Shown piece after piece: positions 48,991 through 59,189 of a stretch of DNA of 64,000 bases. Within the stretch, counting starts at the first letter, position 1, and the number at the start of each line of letters is the position of its first letter. The notes under the pieces are model-generated. The model saw nothing but the letters and a program-made list of their open reading frames with translations, was not told the origin of the DNA and made no database searches. A program made the translations under genes and the position numbers. Source of the DNA: JAWVFM01 sp038237625 (GTDB lineage Bacteria; Actinomycetota; Thermoleophilia; Solirubrobacterales; 70-9); contig JBBRYM010000005.1 of the NCBI GenBank assembly GCA_038237625.1, positions 1-64,000 of the forward strand, read 5' to 3'.

Positions 48991-49835
48991 CGGAGAGGGT
49001 GCTCGCGCCGCTTGGGCGGCGCGACTGCGAGATCGTGGGCCGGCGCGAGACCGGCGGATACGTCGTCTTCTCCGCGCTCGATGCCGAGGGGCCCGAGCCG
49101 GCTGCCGGCCAGTTCTACATGCTCACCGGCAAGCCGGGGTGGGGCGAGGAGACCGGCCGGCCGTACCTCGCGCGAGCGTTTTCGGTGGCCGCCGCCGAGC
49201 GTAGCCGCGACCAAGTCCGCCTCGACTTCCTCGCGGAGGCCGTCGGTCCGGGCACACGGGCGCTGGCCGCGCTCGAAGCCGGGGATCGCCTGCTGCTGAC
49301 CGGTCCCCTCGGCACGCCGTTCTCGGGTCTCGCCGAGCTGGCCCCGGGGGCCGCGGGGGCGGTTCTCGTTGGTGGGGGCATCGGGATCGCGCCGCTTGCC
49401 CTCCTTCGCCGGCAGCTCGTCGCCCAGGGCGTTCCAACGCGCACGTTGCTCGGGTTTCGAAATCGCGATCACGCCGGGGGCACCGAGCTCTTCGACTGCT
49501 CCGAGACCCGCCTGGCCAGCGAGGACGGCCACGCCGGGCACAAGGGCTTTGTCACCGACCTACTGGCCGTATTGCTGGAGGGCGACGACTCCGGTAGCGC
49601 CGGGGTCTACGCCTGTGGGCCGCCCGCAATGCTCGAGGCTGTGCGTCTTCTCTGCGCGGAGCGCGACGTTCCCGCAGAGCTCGCCATGGAGGCGCCGATG
49701 GCATGCGGCTTCGGCGCCTGCTTCGGTTGTGCCATCCCGCTTGCGGGTGGCGGCTACATCCGCCTTTGCGTTGACGGCCCGGTGGTGAACGCGGCCGCGA
49801 TAAACACAGCCCTCGTGGCCGGGTCGGGGCATTGA
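48987..49835 (+). CDS. pyrK: Dihydroorotate dehydrogenase electron-transfer subunit
   Basis: A 282-residue ferredoxin-reductase-type subunit. FAD site YLARAFSVAAAE, NAD site VGGGIGIAPLALLRRQL, YACGPPAMLEAVR and a C-terminal [2Fe-2S] site (ACGFGACFGCAIP then RLCVDGPV). It passes electrons from PyrD to NAD+. Its pairing with pyrD shows that PyrD is the 1B, NAD-linked type. GTG start overlaps carB; stop overlaps the pyrD TTG. Confidence 0.94.
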   Translation: MTERVLAPLGRRDCEIVGRRETGGYVVFSALDAEGPEPAAGQFYMLTGKPGWGEETGRPYLARAFSVAAAERSRDQVRLDFLAEAVGPGTRALAALEAGDRLLLTGPLGTPFSGLAELAPGAAGAVLVGGGIGIAPLALLRRQLVAQGVPTRTLLGFRNRDHAGGTELFDCSETRLASEDGHAGHKGFVTDLLAVLLEGDDSGSAGVYACGPPAMLEAVRLLCAERDVPAELAMEAPMACGFGACFGCAIPLAGGGYIRLCVDGPVVNAAAINTALVAGSGH

Positions 49836-50761
49836 GCTTCGCGGTCGAGATCGGCAGCCTTCACCTCGAGCATCCGCTGCTGAACGGCAGCGGGACCTTC
49901 GACGCGATCGCGGCGCGCCGGGTTTTCGGCGACGAGCTGATCGCGAACTTTCCATTCGCCGCGTTTGTCTCCAAGACGATCACCCCCGAGCCGCGAGCCG
50001 GAAATCTGCCCCCGCGGCTCTACGAAACCCCCAGCGGCCTCATCAACTCCATCGGCCTGCCCAACAAGGGGCTCGCGGGATTTCTCGAGGAGGATCTTCC
50101 GAAGCTGGCCGAGCTTTCGGTTCCCCTGGTCGTGTCCGTGATGTCTCCAAGCCACGACGGCTTCGCCCACCTGGTGGAGGCCGTGGCCGGCCGTGCCGAG
50201 GTGGCGGCGTTGGAGTTGAACGTGTCTTGCCCCAACGTCGAGTCCGGCCTGATCATGGGAGCCAGCCCGGCCGAGACTCGTGCCCTCATGGATGCGGTCA
50301 GGCCACACAGCGATAAGCCGCTGATCGTGAAGCTCACGCCGAATGCCAACGACCCGGCGGCGGTGGCGGTGGCGGCACAGGAGGGTGGGGCGGACGCCGT
50401 CTCGCTCATCAACACGCTTCGGGCTCGTGCGTTCGACCCGGGCCACGGAGCGGAGGTGCTCGGTAGCGGCAGCGGCGGTCTCTCCGGAGCCGCCGTCCGC
50501 GCGGTCGCGCTCGATCAGGTGGCTCGGGTTGCGGCCGCGGCCACGATCCCGGTGATCGGGATGGGAGGCATCGAAACGGGAGCCGACGCGCTTGCGTTCT
50601 TGGACGCGGGGGCGCGAGCCGTGGCGGTGGGCACAGCTACCTTTCGCGATCCCCTGGCCGCCGCACGCGTGCTCCGAGAGCTCGACGAAGGCCTGCAAAA
50701 GCGCCCAAATGCGGCGGCGGATGGGGCCACCGACGTCGCCAATTTCTCGACCTCGACTTGA
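49832..50761 (+). CDS. pyrD: Dihydroorotate dehydrogenase, class 1B
   Basis: A 309-residue FMN barrel. NGSGTFDAIAARRVFG near the start, SKTITPEPRAGNLPPRLYETPSGLINSIGLPN, the catalytic Cys in LNVSCPNVESG (typical of class 1), KLTPNANDP and the FMN-phosphate loop VIGMGGIETGADALAFLDAGA are all present. It oxidises dihydroorotate to orotate with PyrK. TTG start. Last gene of the pyr operon proper; pyrE and pyrF are not in this window. Confidence 0.95.
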   Translation: MSFAVEIGSLHLEHPLLNGSGTFDAIAARRVFGDELIANFPFAAFVSKTITPEPRAGNLPPRLYETPSGLINSIGLPNKGLAGFLEEDLPKLAELSVPLVVSVMSPSHDGFAHLVEAVAGRAEVAALELNVSCPNVESGLIMGASPAETRALMDAVRPHSDKPLIVKLTPNANDPAAVAVAAQEGGADAVSLINTLRARAFDPGHGAEVLGSGSGGLSGAAVRAVALDQVARVAAAATIPVIGMGGIETGADALAFLDAGARAVAVGTATFRDPLAAARVLRELDEGLQKRPNAAADGATDVANFSTST

Positions 50762-50820
50762 GGTCGATGCGAATTTCGGCGAAATACCCTTAATCGGCGT
50801 TGCGTGCGCAGGCACGCGGA

Positions 50821-50826
50821 TATACT
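50821..50826 (+). promoter_or_regulatory. -10 box TATACT for mihF
   Basis: TATACT is 10 bases before the GTG at 50837, with TTGCGT (50800-50805) as a possible -35. The transcript would have at most a few leader bases. Confidence 0.6.
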
Positions 50827-50836
50827 CGCCGCCGCC

Positions 50837-51175
50837 GTGGCCCCTTCTTCAGTCGACACCACTCCTTTCGGCGTTCCCGAGAGAAGTGAGGAACAAAGGA
50901 TGCGAGCCCTCCGCCGCGCCAACGAGATTCGCTCCGCGCGCGCCAAGCTAAAGCGCGACCTCAAGGCCGGTAAGGCAAAGATCGAAACGCTGCTGCTTGA
51001 CCCGCCCGAGTACGTGCTCTCGGCGAAGGTCTTCGACATGATCATCGCCACCCCCAAGTACGGCCGGGTCAAGGCAAACAAGATCCTCGGCCAGTGCCGT
51101 ATCTCGCCGTCGAAGACGATCGGCGGGCTCTCGGAGCGCCAGCGCACGGAACTGGTCGCATTCCTACGCAGGTAG
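50837..51175 (+). CDS. mihF: Actinobacterial integration host factor (mIHF)
   Basis: A 112-residue nucleoid protein of the mIHF/sIHF family, unrelated to IHF-alpha/beta. The conserved helical core reads RANEIRSARAKLKRDLKAGK, then the DNA-binding helix-two-turns-helix KYGRVKANKILGQCRISPSKTIGGLSERQRTEL. The gene order mihF-gmk-rpoZ is typical of Actinobacteria. GTG at 50837 is chosen from the promoter position; the first 20 residues are variable. Confidence 0.93.
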   Translation: MAPSSVDTTPFGVPERSEEQRMRALRRANEIRSARAKLKRDLKAGKAKIETLLLDPPEYVLSAKVFDMIIATPKYGRVKANKILGQCRISPSKTIGGLSERQRTELVAFLRR

Positions 51176-51214
51176 CGGGGCGGCCGTCCGCGTGACGGGG
51201 TTTTATTGCGAGCC

Positions 51215-51784
51215 GTGACCCCGCGCGTGTTTGTCATCACCGGCCCGTCCGGAGTAGGGAAGGGCACGCTCATCAACGAGCTCCTGAAACGCATCGACGA
51301 TCTCGAGCTGTCGGTGTCGGCGACGACGCGCGAACCCCGGGGCGGCGAAATCGACGGCCGCGACTATCACTTCCACACCGCCGAGGATTTCAACCGCCGC
51401 GCCACCGAGGGCGACTTCCTGGAGCACGCGACTTACAGCGGCAATCGCTACGGGACGCTGCGCAGCGAGGTGGAGCGACGACTGGCCGAAGGCCAGTCGG
51501 TGGTGCTGGAAATAGAGGTGCAGGGTGCGCGCCAGGTCCGTGCGGCGATGCCGGACGCAGTCCTTGTCTTCGTCGCCCCGCCCTCGCCCGAGGCGCTTCG
51601 CGATCGTCTCGAGCAGCGCGGGACGGACTCTGCCGAGGCGATTGCGGATCGGCTACGAACGGCTGAGAGCGAGCTCGCGGCCCAACCGGAGTTTCAGCAC
51701 GTGGTCACGAACGATGAGATCGAACGTGCGGCAGCGGAGCTCGAGCGCGTGGTCCGCGAGAACCTGGTCTATCCTGCGAGCTGA
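51215..51784 (+). CDS. gmk: Guanylate kinase
   Basis: A 189-residue P-loop kinase (ATP + GMP to ADP + GDP). P-loop GPSGVGKGTLI at about 10-20, the GMP-binding SATTREPRGGEIDGRDYHF and LEHATYSGNRYGT, and the lid RLRTAESELA are present. GTG at 51215 begins directly at TPRVFVITGPSG; a TTG at 51206 is an alternative. TTTTAT about 8 bases upstream of the GTG may be the promoter. Confidence 0.95.
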   Translation: MTPRVFVITGPSGVGKGTLINELLKRIDDLELSVSATTREPRGGEIDGRDYHFHTAEDFNRRATEGDFLEHATYSGNRYGTLRSEVERRLAEGQSVVLEIEVQGARQVRAAMPDAVLVFVAPPSPEALRDRLEQRGTDSAEAIADRLRTAESELAAQPEFQHVVTNDEIERAAAELERVVRENLVYPAS

Positions 51785-52026
51785 TGATCAAGCCACGCAA
51801 AGACGAGCTCCTCGCGCGCGTCGACTCCCACTACGCCGCAGTTTTGGTTGCCGCCAAGCGCGCGCGACAGCTCAACAGCTACTACCGCGCCCTGGGCGAG
51901 GGCAGCTACGAGGAGTACACGCCGCCGATGGTCGAGACCCACACGGGCAACTACTTGACGATTGCCCTCGAGGAACTCGCCGCCGGCAAGATCCGCCACC
52001 ACTACCGCAGCGCGCCCGCGGATTAG
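51784..52026 (+). CDS. rpoZ: RNA polymerase omega subunit
   Basis: An 80-residue omega chain: MIKPRKDELLARVDSHYAAVLVAAKRARQLNSY with the conserved KRARQLN helix that clamps beta-prime, and the TIALEELAAGKI tail. It assists polymerase assembly and, in many bacteria, ppGpp binding. Start overlaps the gmk stop (TGATG). Gene order gmk-rpoZ-coaBC is the common bacterial one. Confidence 0.95.
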   Translation: MIKPRKDELLARVDSHYAAVLVAAKRARQLNSYYRALGEGSYEEYTPPMVETHTGNYLTIALEELAAGKIRHHYRSAPAD

Positions 52027-52047
52027 CCGCGGGCGCGGCGTCAGTCG

Positions 52048-53295
52048 ATGGCGCGAATCCTTCTTGGCGTCACCGGTGGTATCGCGGCCTACCGCGCGCT
52101 TGAGCTTGCGCGGCTTCTGACCCGAGCTGGCCACGGCGTTCGGGTCGTGATGACCCCAAACGCGAAGCGTTTTGTCGGCGCCGCGTCCTTCGAGGCGATC
52201 ACCGGCGCGCCGGTGATCGCCGATGAGTTCGCGCACGACCCTATGCGCGGAGCGTTCCCGGGCGATCGCCAGCCGGAGCACGACCCGATCGGGCACCTGG
52301 AGATAGTCGCCAACGCCGACGTCTTCCTGATTGCTCCAGCCTCCGCGAACACCGTGGCGAAGCTCGCGGCGGGTATCGCCGACTCGATGCTCACCACGGC
52401 CTTCGTGGCCTGTCAGGCGCCGCGGGCTGTCGCGCCGGCAATGAACGACCGCATGTACCGCGACGCCGCCACCCAGGCAAACCTCATGACCCTCGCCGAG
52501 CGCGGGGTTCATGTGATCGACCCCGAGGAGGGAGCGCTTGCCTCCCGCGGCGAGCACGGTGTCGGCCGGCTGCCCTCGCCCGAGACGCTGGCCGCCCGCA
52601 TCGAGCGGCTTCTCCCGCACGCGCCCGGCCCCTGGGACGGGTTGCGGGTCGTGGTCAGCGCCGGGGGTACACGTGAGCCGATCGACTCCGTTCGCTTCAT
52701 CGGCAACCGTTCCAGCGGCCGCATGGGACTTGCGCTCGCCGAGCGCGCCGCCACCAGGGGGGCCCAGGTGACCCTGGTGGCCGCGAACGTGACCCTGCCC
52801 GCGCCCGCCGGGGTCCGCCAGATCGACGTCGAGACCTCGACGCAGCTCGCCGAGGCCATTGCCGCCGAAATGCCCGGCGCCGACGTGTTGCTGATGGCTG
52901 CCGCCGTCGCCGACTTCCGCGCGGCCGCGCCGGCGCCCGGCAAGCTTCCCCGGGCCGGAGAGATGACCCTGGAGCTCACGGCAACCGACGACATCCTCGC
53001 CGCGGCGGCCTCCGAGCGCCGGCCAGGCCAGGTGCTTGTGGGCTTCGCCGCCGAGCACGGTCCCGAGGCGATCTCCCGGGCTCGCGAAAAGCTGGGTCGC
53101 AAGGGAGTGGACGCCATCGTCTTCAACGATGTTTCGCGGTCACAGATCGGCTTCGACTCGGAGCGCAACGAGGTGACCATCGTCGAGGCCGAGGCCGAGC
53201 GGCACATCCCTGAGGCATCAAAGGCGGAGATCGCGGATGCGATTCTCGATCGCGTGGACGAGATGCGTAGCTCCGTAAAATCCAAGCGTGCCTGA
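52048..53295 (+). CDS. coaBC: Phosphopantothenoylcysteine decarboxylase/synthetase
   Basis: A 415-residue bifunctional coenzyme A enzyme. The N-terminal flavin decarboxylase CoaC shows GVTGGIAAYRALELARLL, an FMN-site APASANTVAKLAAGIADS and APAMNDRMY; the C-terminal CoaB ligase shows VVVSAGGTREPIDSVRFIGN, SSGRMG and MAAAVADFR. It turns phosphopantothenate plus cysteine into phosphopantetheine. Confidence 0.96.
   Translation: MARILLGVTGGIAAYRALELARLLTRAGHGVRVVMTPNAKRFVGAASFEAITGAPVIADEFAHDPMRGAFPGDRQPEHDPIGHLEIVANADVFLIAPASANTVAKLAAGIADSMLTTAFVACQAPRAVAPAMNDRMYRDAATQANLMTLAERGVHVIDPEEGALASRGEHGVGRLPSPETLAARIERLLPHAPGPWDGLRVVVSAGGTREPIDSVRFIGNRSSGRMGLALAERAATRGAQVTLVAANVTLPAPAGVRQIDVETSTQLAEAIAAEMPGADVLLMAAAVADFRAAAPAPGKLPRAGEMTLELTATDDILAAAASERRPGQVLVGFAAEHGPEAISRAREKLGRKGVDAIVFNDVSRSQIGFDSERNEVTIVEAEAERHIPEASKAEIADAILDRVDEMRSSVKSKRA
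53276..53281 (+). promoter_or_regulatory. -10 box TAAAAT for the TPR gene
   Basis: TAAAAT inside the last codons of coaBC is 6 bases before the GTG at 53288, predicting a separate leaderless transcript. Confidence 0.5.
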
Positions 53296-53650
53296 TCAGG
53301 ACCTCTACGAGCTCTACACCAACGGCATGTCGCTCCTCGACGCGGGCGAGTTCGAGCAGGCAGCGATTCCGCTTGCGAAGGCGGCGCGAATCGCTCCCGA
53401 GAAGAGCTCTGTTCGCGAGGCGCTGGGCAGGGCCTACTTCCGCACGCGTCGCTACCCGGAGGCCGCGCGGGAGTTCGAGGCGGTCGTCGAGCGCTATCCG
53501 GTCAACGACTATGCGCATTTCTGCCTTGGGCGCGCTCTCACGCTGAGCGGCGAGCCCACCCGTGCGCGCCGGCATCTCGCGATCGCGGCCTGTCTGCGCC
53601 CCGAGCGGCGTGACTACCGGATCTACCGCGAGCGCGCGGCGCGCCGCTGA
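53288..53650 (+). CDS. Small tetratricopeptide-repeat protein
   Basis: A 120-residue protein with about three TPR-like helical pairs (YTNGMSLLDAGEFEQAAIPLAKAARIAP; VREALGRAYFRTRRYPEAAREFEAVVERYP; FCLGRALTLSGEPTRARRHLAIA). Probably a protein-protein adaptor. It overlaps the coaBC end by 8 bases and is followed 4 bases later by dtd, so it belongs to the same gene run. Partner unknown. Confidence 0.8.
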   Translation: MPDQDLYELYTNGMSLLDAGEFEQAAIPLAKAARIAPEKSSVREALGRAYFRTRRYPEAAREFEAVVERYPVNDYAHFCLGRALTLSGEPTRARRHLAIAACLRPERRDYRIYRERAARR

Positions 53651-53654
53651 CGAA

Positions 53655-54071
53655 TTGCGCGCCCTGATCCAGCGCGTGACCAGCGCGCGCGTCCTCGTGG
53701 GTGACTTGCAAATTGCGGCGATCGGTCCCGGCCTGCTGGTCCTCGCCGGAATCAGGCGGGGCGACACCGCAGAGGACGCTGACCGCCTGGCCACCAAGGT
53801 GAGGGCACTGCGGATCTTCGACGACGCCTCCGGGCGAATGAACGAGCCCGTCGGCGAGCGCGAGATCCTCTGCGTGAGCCAGTTCACGCTCTATGCTGAA
53901 ACGAGCCGCGGCAACCGGCCGAGCTTTGCCGATGCGGCGCCGGCCGAAGAGGCGAAGCCACTATACGAGCGTCTTTGCGAGGTGCTTGGGGCGGCGCAGG
54001 GGTCATTCGGCGAGCACATGACGGTCGAGCTCGCGAACGACGGTCCCGTGACGGTGATGCTCGCTACGTGA
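53655..54071 (+). CDS. dtd: D-aminoacyl-tRNA deacylase
   Basis: A 138-residue DTD that removes D-amino acids wrongly attached to tRNA. It begins MRALIQRVTSARVLV, has the catalytic SQFTLYAETSRGNRPSF block at about 75-91, and ends with the Gly-Pro cross-subunit motif in LANDGPVTVML, where Asp stands in place of the more usual Ser. TTG at 53655 is used because it lines up with the family start. Confidence 0.92.
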   Translation: MRALIQRVTSARVLVGDLQIAAIGPGLLVLAGIRRGDTAEDADRLATKVRALRIFDDASGRMNEPVGEREILCVSQFTLYAETSRGNRPSFADAAPAEEAKPLYERLCEVLGAAQGSFGEHMTVELANDGPVTVMLAT

Positions 54072-54107
54072 GGTCCCAGCCACGCCTGGCGCGCGAGGCG
54101 GCGTGGC

Positions 54108-54113
54108 TATACT
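54108..54113 (+). promoter_or_regulatory. -10 box TATACT of the rimP-nusA-infB operon
   Basis: TATACT in the gap after dtd. A 9-bp hairpin (AGCCACGCC/GGCGTGGCT) overlaps it from the dtd side. The message would begin about 30 bases before the leader terminator. Confidence 0.5.
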
Positions 54114-54149
54114 GGCTCGCGCTTCATCAGTACCCGTACCCCTGACGAG

Positions 54150-54175
54150 AGGTGGGCCCGGGCCCACCTTTTCTT
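54150..54175 (+). terminator. Leader terminator/attenuator before rimP
   Basis: A perfect 20-base palindrome (AGGTGGGCCCGGGCCCACCT, 54150-54169) runs straight into TTTTCTTTC. It lies between the TATACT promoter and the rimP ATG at 54210, so it would terminate part of the operon's own transcripts unless read through. Confidence 0.75.
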
Positions 54176-54209
54176 TCGCCAGAACCGGGTCGGAAGCGAG
54201 GAGATTTCA

Positions 54210-54647
54210 ATGGACGAGTTGGAGAACACGATCGCGCAGCGCCTACACGACCTCGACCCCCAGGTCGAGCTGATCCTGCTCGAAAAGCCAGCCGCCGAAT
54301 CGCTTCGGATTTACGTCGACCACCCCGGGGGGGTTGACCTCGGGCTCTGCGAGCGCGTCACCGAAGCCCTTCGTGACCTCACGGCCGAGTACTCGCTCGA
54401 GGTCTCGTCGCCGGGCATCGACCGCCCCCTCACCAAGCCCGAGCACTACCGGCGTTACATCGGTCGCCGGGCGCGAATTCGCACGCGCGAGCCCCTCTCC
54501 GGGCGCCGCAGCTTCACCGGGACCCTCACCGAGGCCGAGGAGGACGCGGTACAGGTGGAGGCCGACGGCCAGGAGTTTCGGATCCCGATCGACCGCATTG
54601 ACCGCTCCAACCTAGTCCCCGACGGGCAGGAGGTGGGACCGAGATGA
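54210..54647 (+). CDS. rimP: Ribosome maturation factor RimP
   Basis: A 145-residue 30S assembly factor: an N-terminal alpha/beta domain with the family motif SLEVSSPGIDRPLTKPEHYRR at about 60-82, and an SH3-like C-terminal domain (FTGTLTEAEEDAVQV). It is needed for early binding of small-subunit proteins. Good GAGGAG site. First gene of the rimP-nusA-infB operon; the nusA ATG overlaps its stop. Confidence 0.94.
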   Translation: MDELENTIAQRLHDLDPQVELILLEKPAAESLRIYVDHPGGVDLGLCERVTEALRDLTAEYSLEVSSPGIDRPLTKPEHYRRYIGRRARIRTREPLSGRRSFTGTLTEAEEDAVQVEADGQEFRIPIDRIDRSNLVPDGQEVGPR

Positions 54648-56286
54648 CCCGCGAGATCGTCGATGCCGTCCGCGAGGTCGCGACCGCCAAGGGAATCGAC
54701 TCCGAGGTGCTCATGGCCGCCCTCGAAGACGCGCTGCTCTCGGCCTACCGCAAGACGCCGGGGGCCGCACGCTACGCGCGGGTCGACCTCGACCGCACCA
54801 CCGCTGACTTTCGTGTCTACGAGCTGATCCTTCCGGCTGAGCTCGAGGAGAAGCTCCTGGCGCAGGTCGCCGAGGAGGCCGAGCAGACGATCGATCCCGA
54901 AACGGGTGAGCTGCGCGAGCCCGAGGAGCCGGAGCTGGACCCCGAGATTCTCGCCCCGTACGAGGACCAGATCGAAAGCCGCGACGTCACCCCCGGCGAC
55001 TTCGGGCGGATCGCGGCCCAGACCGCGAAGCAGGTGATTCTTCAGCGGATCCGCGAAGCCGAGCGGATGATGGTCTACGACGAGTACCAGGACCGCGTGG
55101 GCGAGCTGATCACCGGGATCATTCAGCAGTCTGACAACCGTTACACGCTGGTCCAGCTCCGCGAGCGCGTCGAGGCACTGCTGCCGCGCTCCGAGCAGGT
55201 GTGGAACGAGCGCTACGACCACGGCATGCGGGTGAAGGCCGTGATCACCGACGTCTCCGCCGAGGGGAAGGGACCGAGCATCGTGGTCTCCCGCCGCAGC
55301 CCGGAGCTGATCAAGCAGCTCTTCGAGCTTGAGGTTCCAGAGGTGGCCGATGGCCTCGTGGAGATCGTCGGCGTCGCACGCGAGCCCGGATACCGGTCGA
55401 AGATCGCCGTCGTCTCACACGCCGACGGCGTAGACCCGGTCGGCGCCTGCGTAGGCCCCCGCGGCTCGCGGGTGCGGATGGTCGTCTCGGAGCTTCGCGG
55501 CGAGAAGATCGACATCATTCCCTACAACGAGGAGCCCGCCCGCTTCGTCGCCAAGGCACTCTCACCAGCACGAGTCCGCGAGGTTCTCGTCGACGACCAG
55601 GACAAGCAGGCAACCGTGGTAGTTCCGGACGACCAGCTCTCGCTGGCGATCGGGCGCGAGGGGCAGAACGCCCGGCTTGCGGCGCGGCTCACGGGTTGGC
55701 GCGTGGACATCAAGTCCGAAACAGACTTCAGCGTCGAGGAAGATGAGGAGTACGAGGGCGAGGGCGAGGCCGCCGATGGCCGCTGCGCCGCGGTCCTCTC
55801 CGCCGGCCGTCGTTGTCCCAACGCTTCGCTGCCCGGCTCGCGGTACTGCGGATTGCCTCAGCACCAGGCGCTCGCCCGATTCGAAACGCATCAGGTCACT
55901 GTGCTCGCGGCCCTCGACGATGACGAGGTCGCGACGCTCGCGAACCCCGACGCCGATGAGTCGCGCGTGGCGGAGATCGTGGCCAAGGCCGAGGCCGCGG
56001 CGCCCGCCGAGGAGCCGGAGGCCGTCAAGGAGTCGGAAGAAGCCCCCCCGGAGGAACCCGAGACGCCCGACGTTGCAGGCGAGACGCACGAGGTGGCGGC
56101 CGAAGCGCCCGAGTTGGACCTGGCTGGAACCAGCGACGAAGTCGCGGAAGAGTCGGCTGAGCCTGCCGCCCCATCCGAACCCGAAACCGCCGACACCGGG
56201 CGAATTCCGGCAGAGCCGGAATCATCGGTCGCCGAAGCTCCCTCAGAGGATTCCGGCGGAGTTGTTCCCGCCGAGGATCCCGCCGT

Positions 56287-56290
<4 letters not shown>
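54644..56290 (+). CDS. nusA: Transcription termination/antitermination factor NusA with C-terminal Cys motif and acidic tail
   Basis: A 548-residue NusA: N-terminal polymerase-binding domain (about 1-125), S1 (about 135-205), KH1 and KH2 (DPVGACVGPRGSRVRMV; LAIGREGQNARLAARL). After residue 370 it departs from the norm: a C381-C391-C402-H407 cluster (RCAAVLSAGRRC and YCGLPQHQ) looks like a small zinc knuckle, and a 110-residue Glu/Ala/Pro-rich acidic tail follows. It controls pausing, termination and rRNA antitermination. Overlaps infB by ATGA, with no ylxR gene between. Confidence 0.95.
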
Positions 56291-58476
<2,186 letters not shown>

Positions 58477-58502
58477 GGCAACGGCTCCGCGGAGCCGTTG
58501 CC
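58477..58502 (+). terminator. 26-base perfect palindrome after infB
   Basis: GGCAACGGCTCCG and its exact complement start at the base after the infB TAA. No U-run follows. Most likely an mRNA 3' end or a Rho-independent-type hairpin without tail. Confidence 0.55.
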
Positions 58503-58512
58503 GCCATGTACT

Positions 58513-58518
58513 TATCCT
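58513..58518 (+). promoter_or_regulatory. -10 box TATCCT for the ylxP-like gene
   Basis: TATCCT is 6 bases before the GTG at 58525; leaderless spacing. Confidence 0.5.
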
Positions 58519-58524
58519 CACCCG

Positions 58525-58824
58525 GTGAGCGCGTACGTTTGCCTCATCGCGATCCAGCTTCACTTTGGCGAGAGCCACGACCTCAAGGCCAAGCGCAAGC
58601 TCCTCCACTCCCTGAAGGCGGGGCTTCGGCAACGCTTCGGGGCGGCTGTGGCCGAGACCGGTGGCCACGACACCTGGCAGCGCTCTGCGCTCCTCTGCGC
58701 GCTCGTTGGCGACGCCGAGGTCTCCGCGAGGGCGGACGAGCTCTGCCGCTGGGTGGAGAGCCGCGTTCCCCAGGGCTCCAGATTTGAACGCGATCTGCTG
58801 AGCCTGGAGGACATTCGGGGCTGA
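58525..58824 (+). CDS. YlxP-like DUF503 protein
   Basis: A 99-residue DUF503/YlxP-family protein: MSAYVCLIAIQLHFGESHDLKAKRKLLHSL, then VAETGGHDTWQRSALLCALV. The fold is a small alpha/beta sandwich; relatives are always found between infB and rbfA and are suspected ribosome-assembly helpers. The GTG at 58525 is set by the family N terminus. Confidence 0.88.
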   Translation: MSAYVCLIAIQLHFGESHDLKAKRKLLHSLKAGLRQRFGAAVAETGGHDTWQRSALLCALVGDAEVSARADELCRWVESRVPQGSRFERDLLSLEDIRG

Positions 58825-58835
58825 GGCTGGTCCGG

Positions 58836-58841
58836 TATCGT
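58836..58841 (+). promoter_or_regulatory. -10 box TATCGT for rbfA
   Basis: TATCGT is 9 bases before the rbfA ATG, giving a nearly leaderless start. Confidence 0.45.
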
Positions 58842-58850
58842 CGGGCGGCG

Positions 58851-59189
58851 ATGACCGAGCGCATGCGACGGGTCAACGAGGCCCTGCGCGAGGTGATCGC
58901 CACTGCGATCGCGTCGGAGCTGGAGGACCCGAGGATCGGATTCGTGACAGTGACTGGCGTCGAGACAAGCCCGGACCTGCGATCTGCCCGCGTGTACGTC
59001 AGCGTGCTCGGCGATGAGGACGAGCGTGACCGAACGCTCGCCGGCCTCGCGTCCTCGCATGGCCTCATCCAGGCAGCGATCGCGCGTGAGACGCGGATGA
59101 AGCGCACGCCGACCTTGAAATTCGCCTACGACGACACCCCCGAGCGCGGGATGCGGCTAACCCGGCTGCTCGACGAGGCCGACGAGTGA
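58851..59189 (+). CDS. rbfA: Ribosome-binding factor A
   Basis: A 112-residue KH-like protein: MTERMRRVNEALREVIATAIASELEDPRIGFVTVTGVE, with RSARVYVSVLGD and MKRTPTLKFAYDDTPERG. It binds free 30S subunits during late maturation of 16S rRNA. Length is normal. Stop overlaps the nrnA GTG. Confidence 0.94.
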   Translation: MTERMRRVNEALREVIATAIASELEDPRIGFVTVTGVETSPDLRSARVYVSVLGDEDERDRTLAGLASSHGLIQAAIARETRMKRTPTLKFAYDDTPERGMRLTRLLDEADE

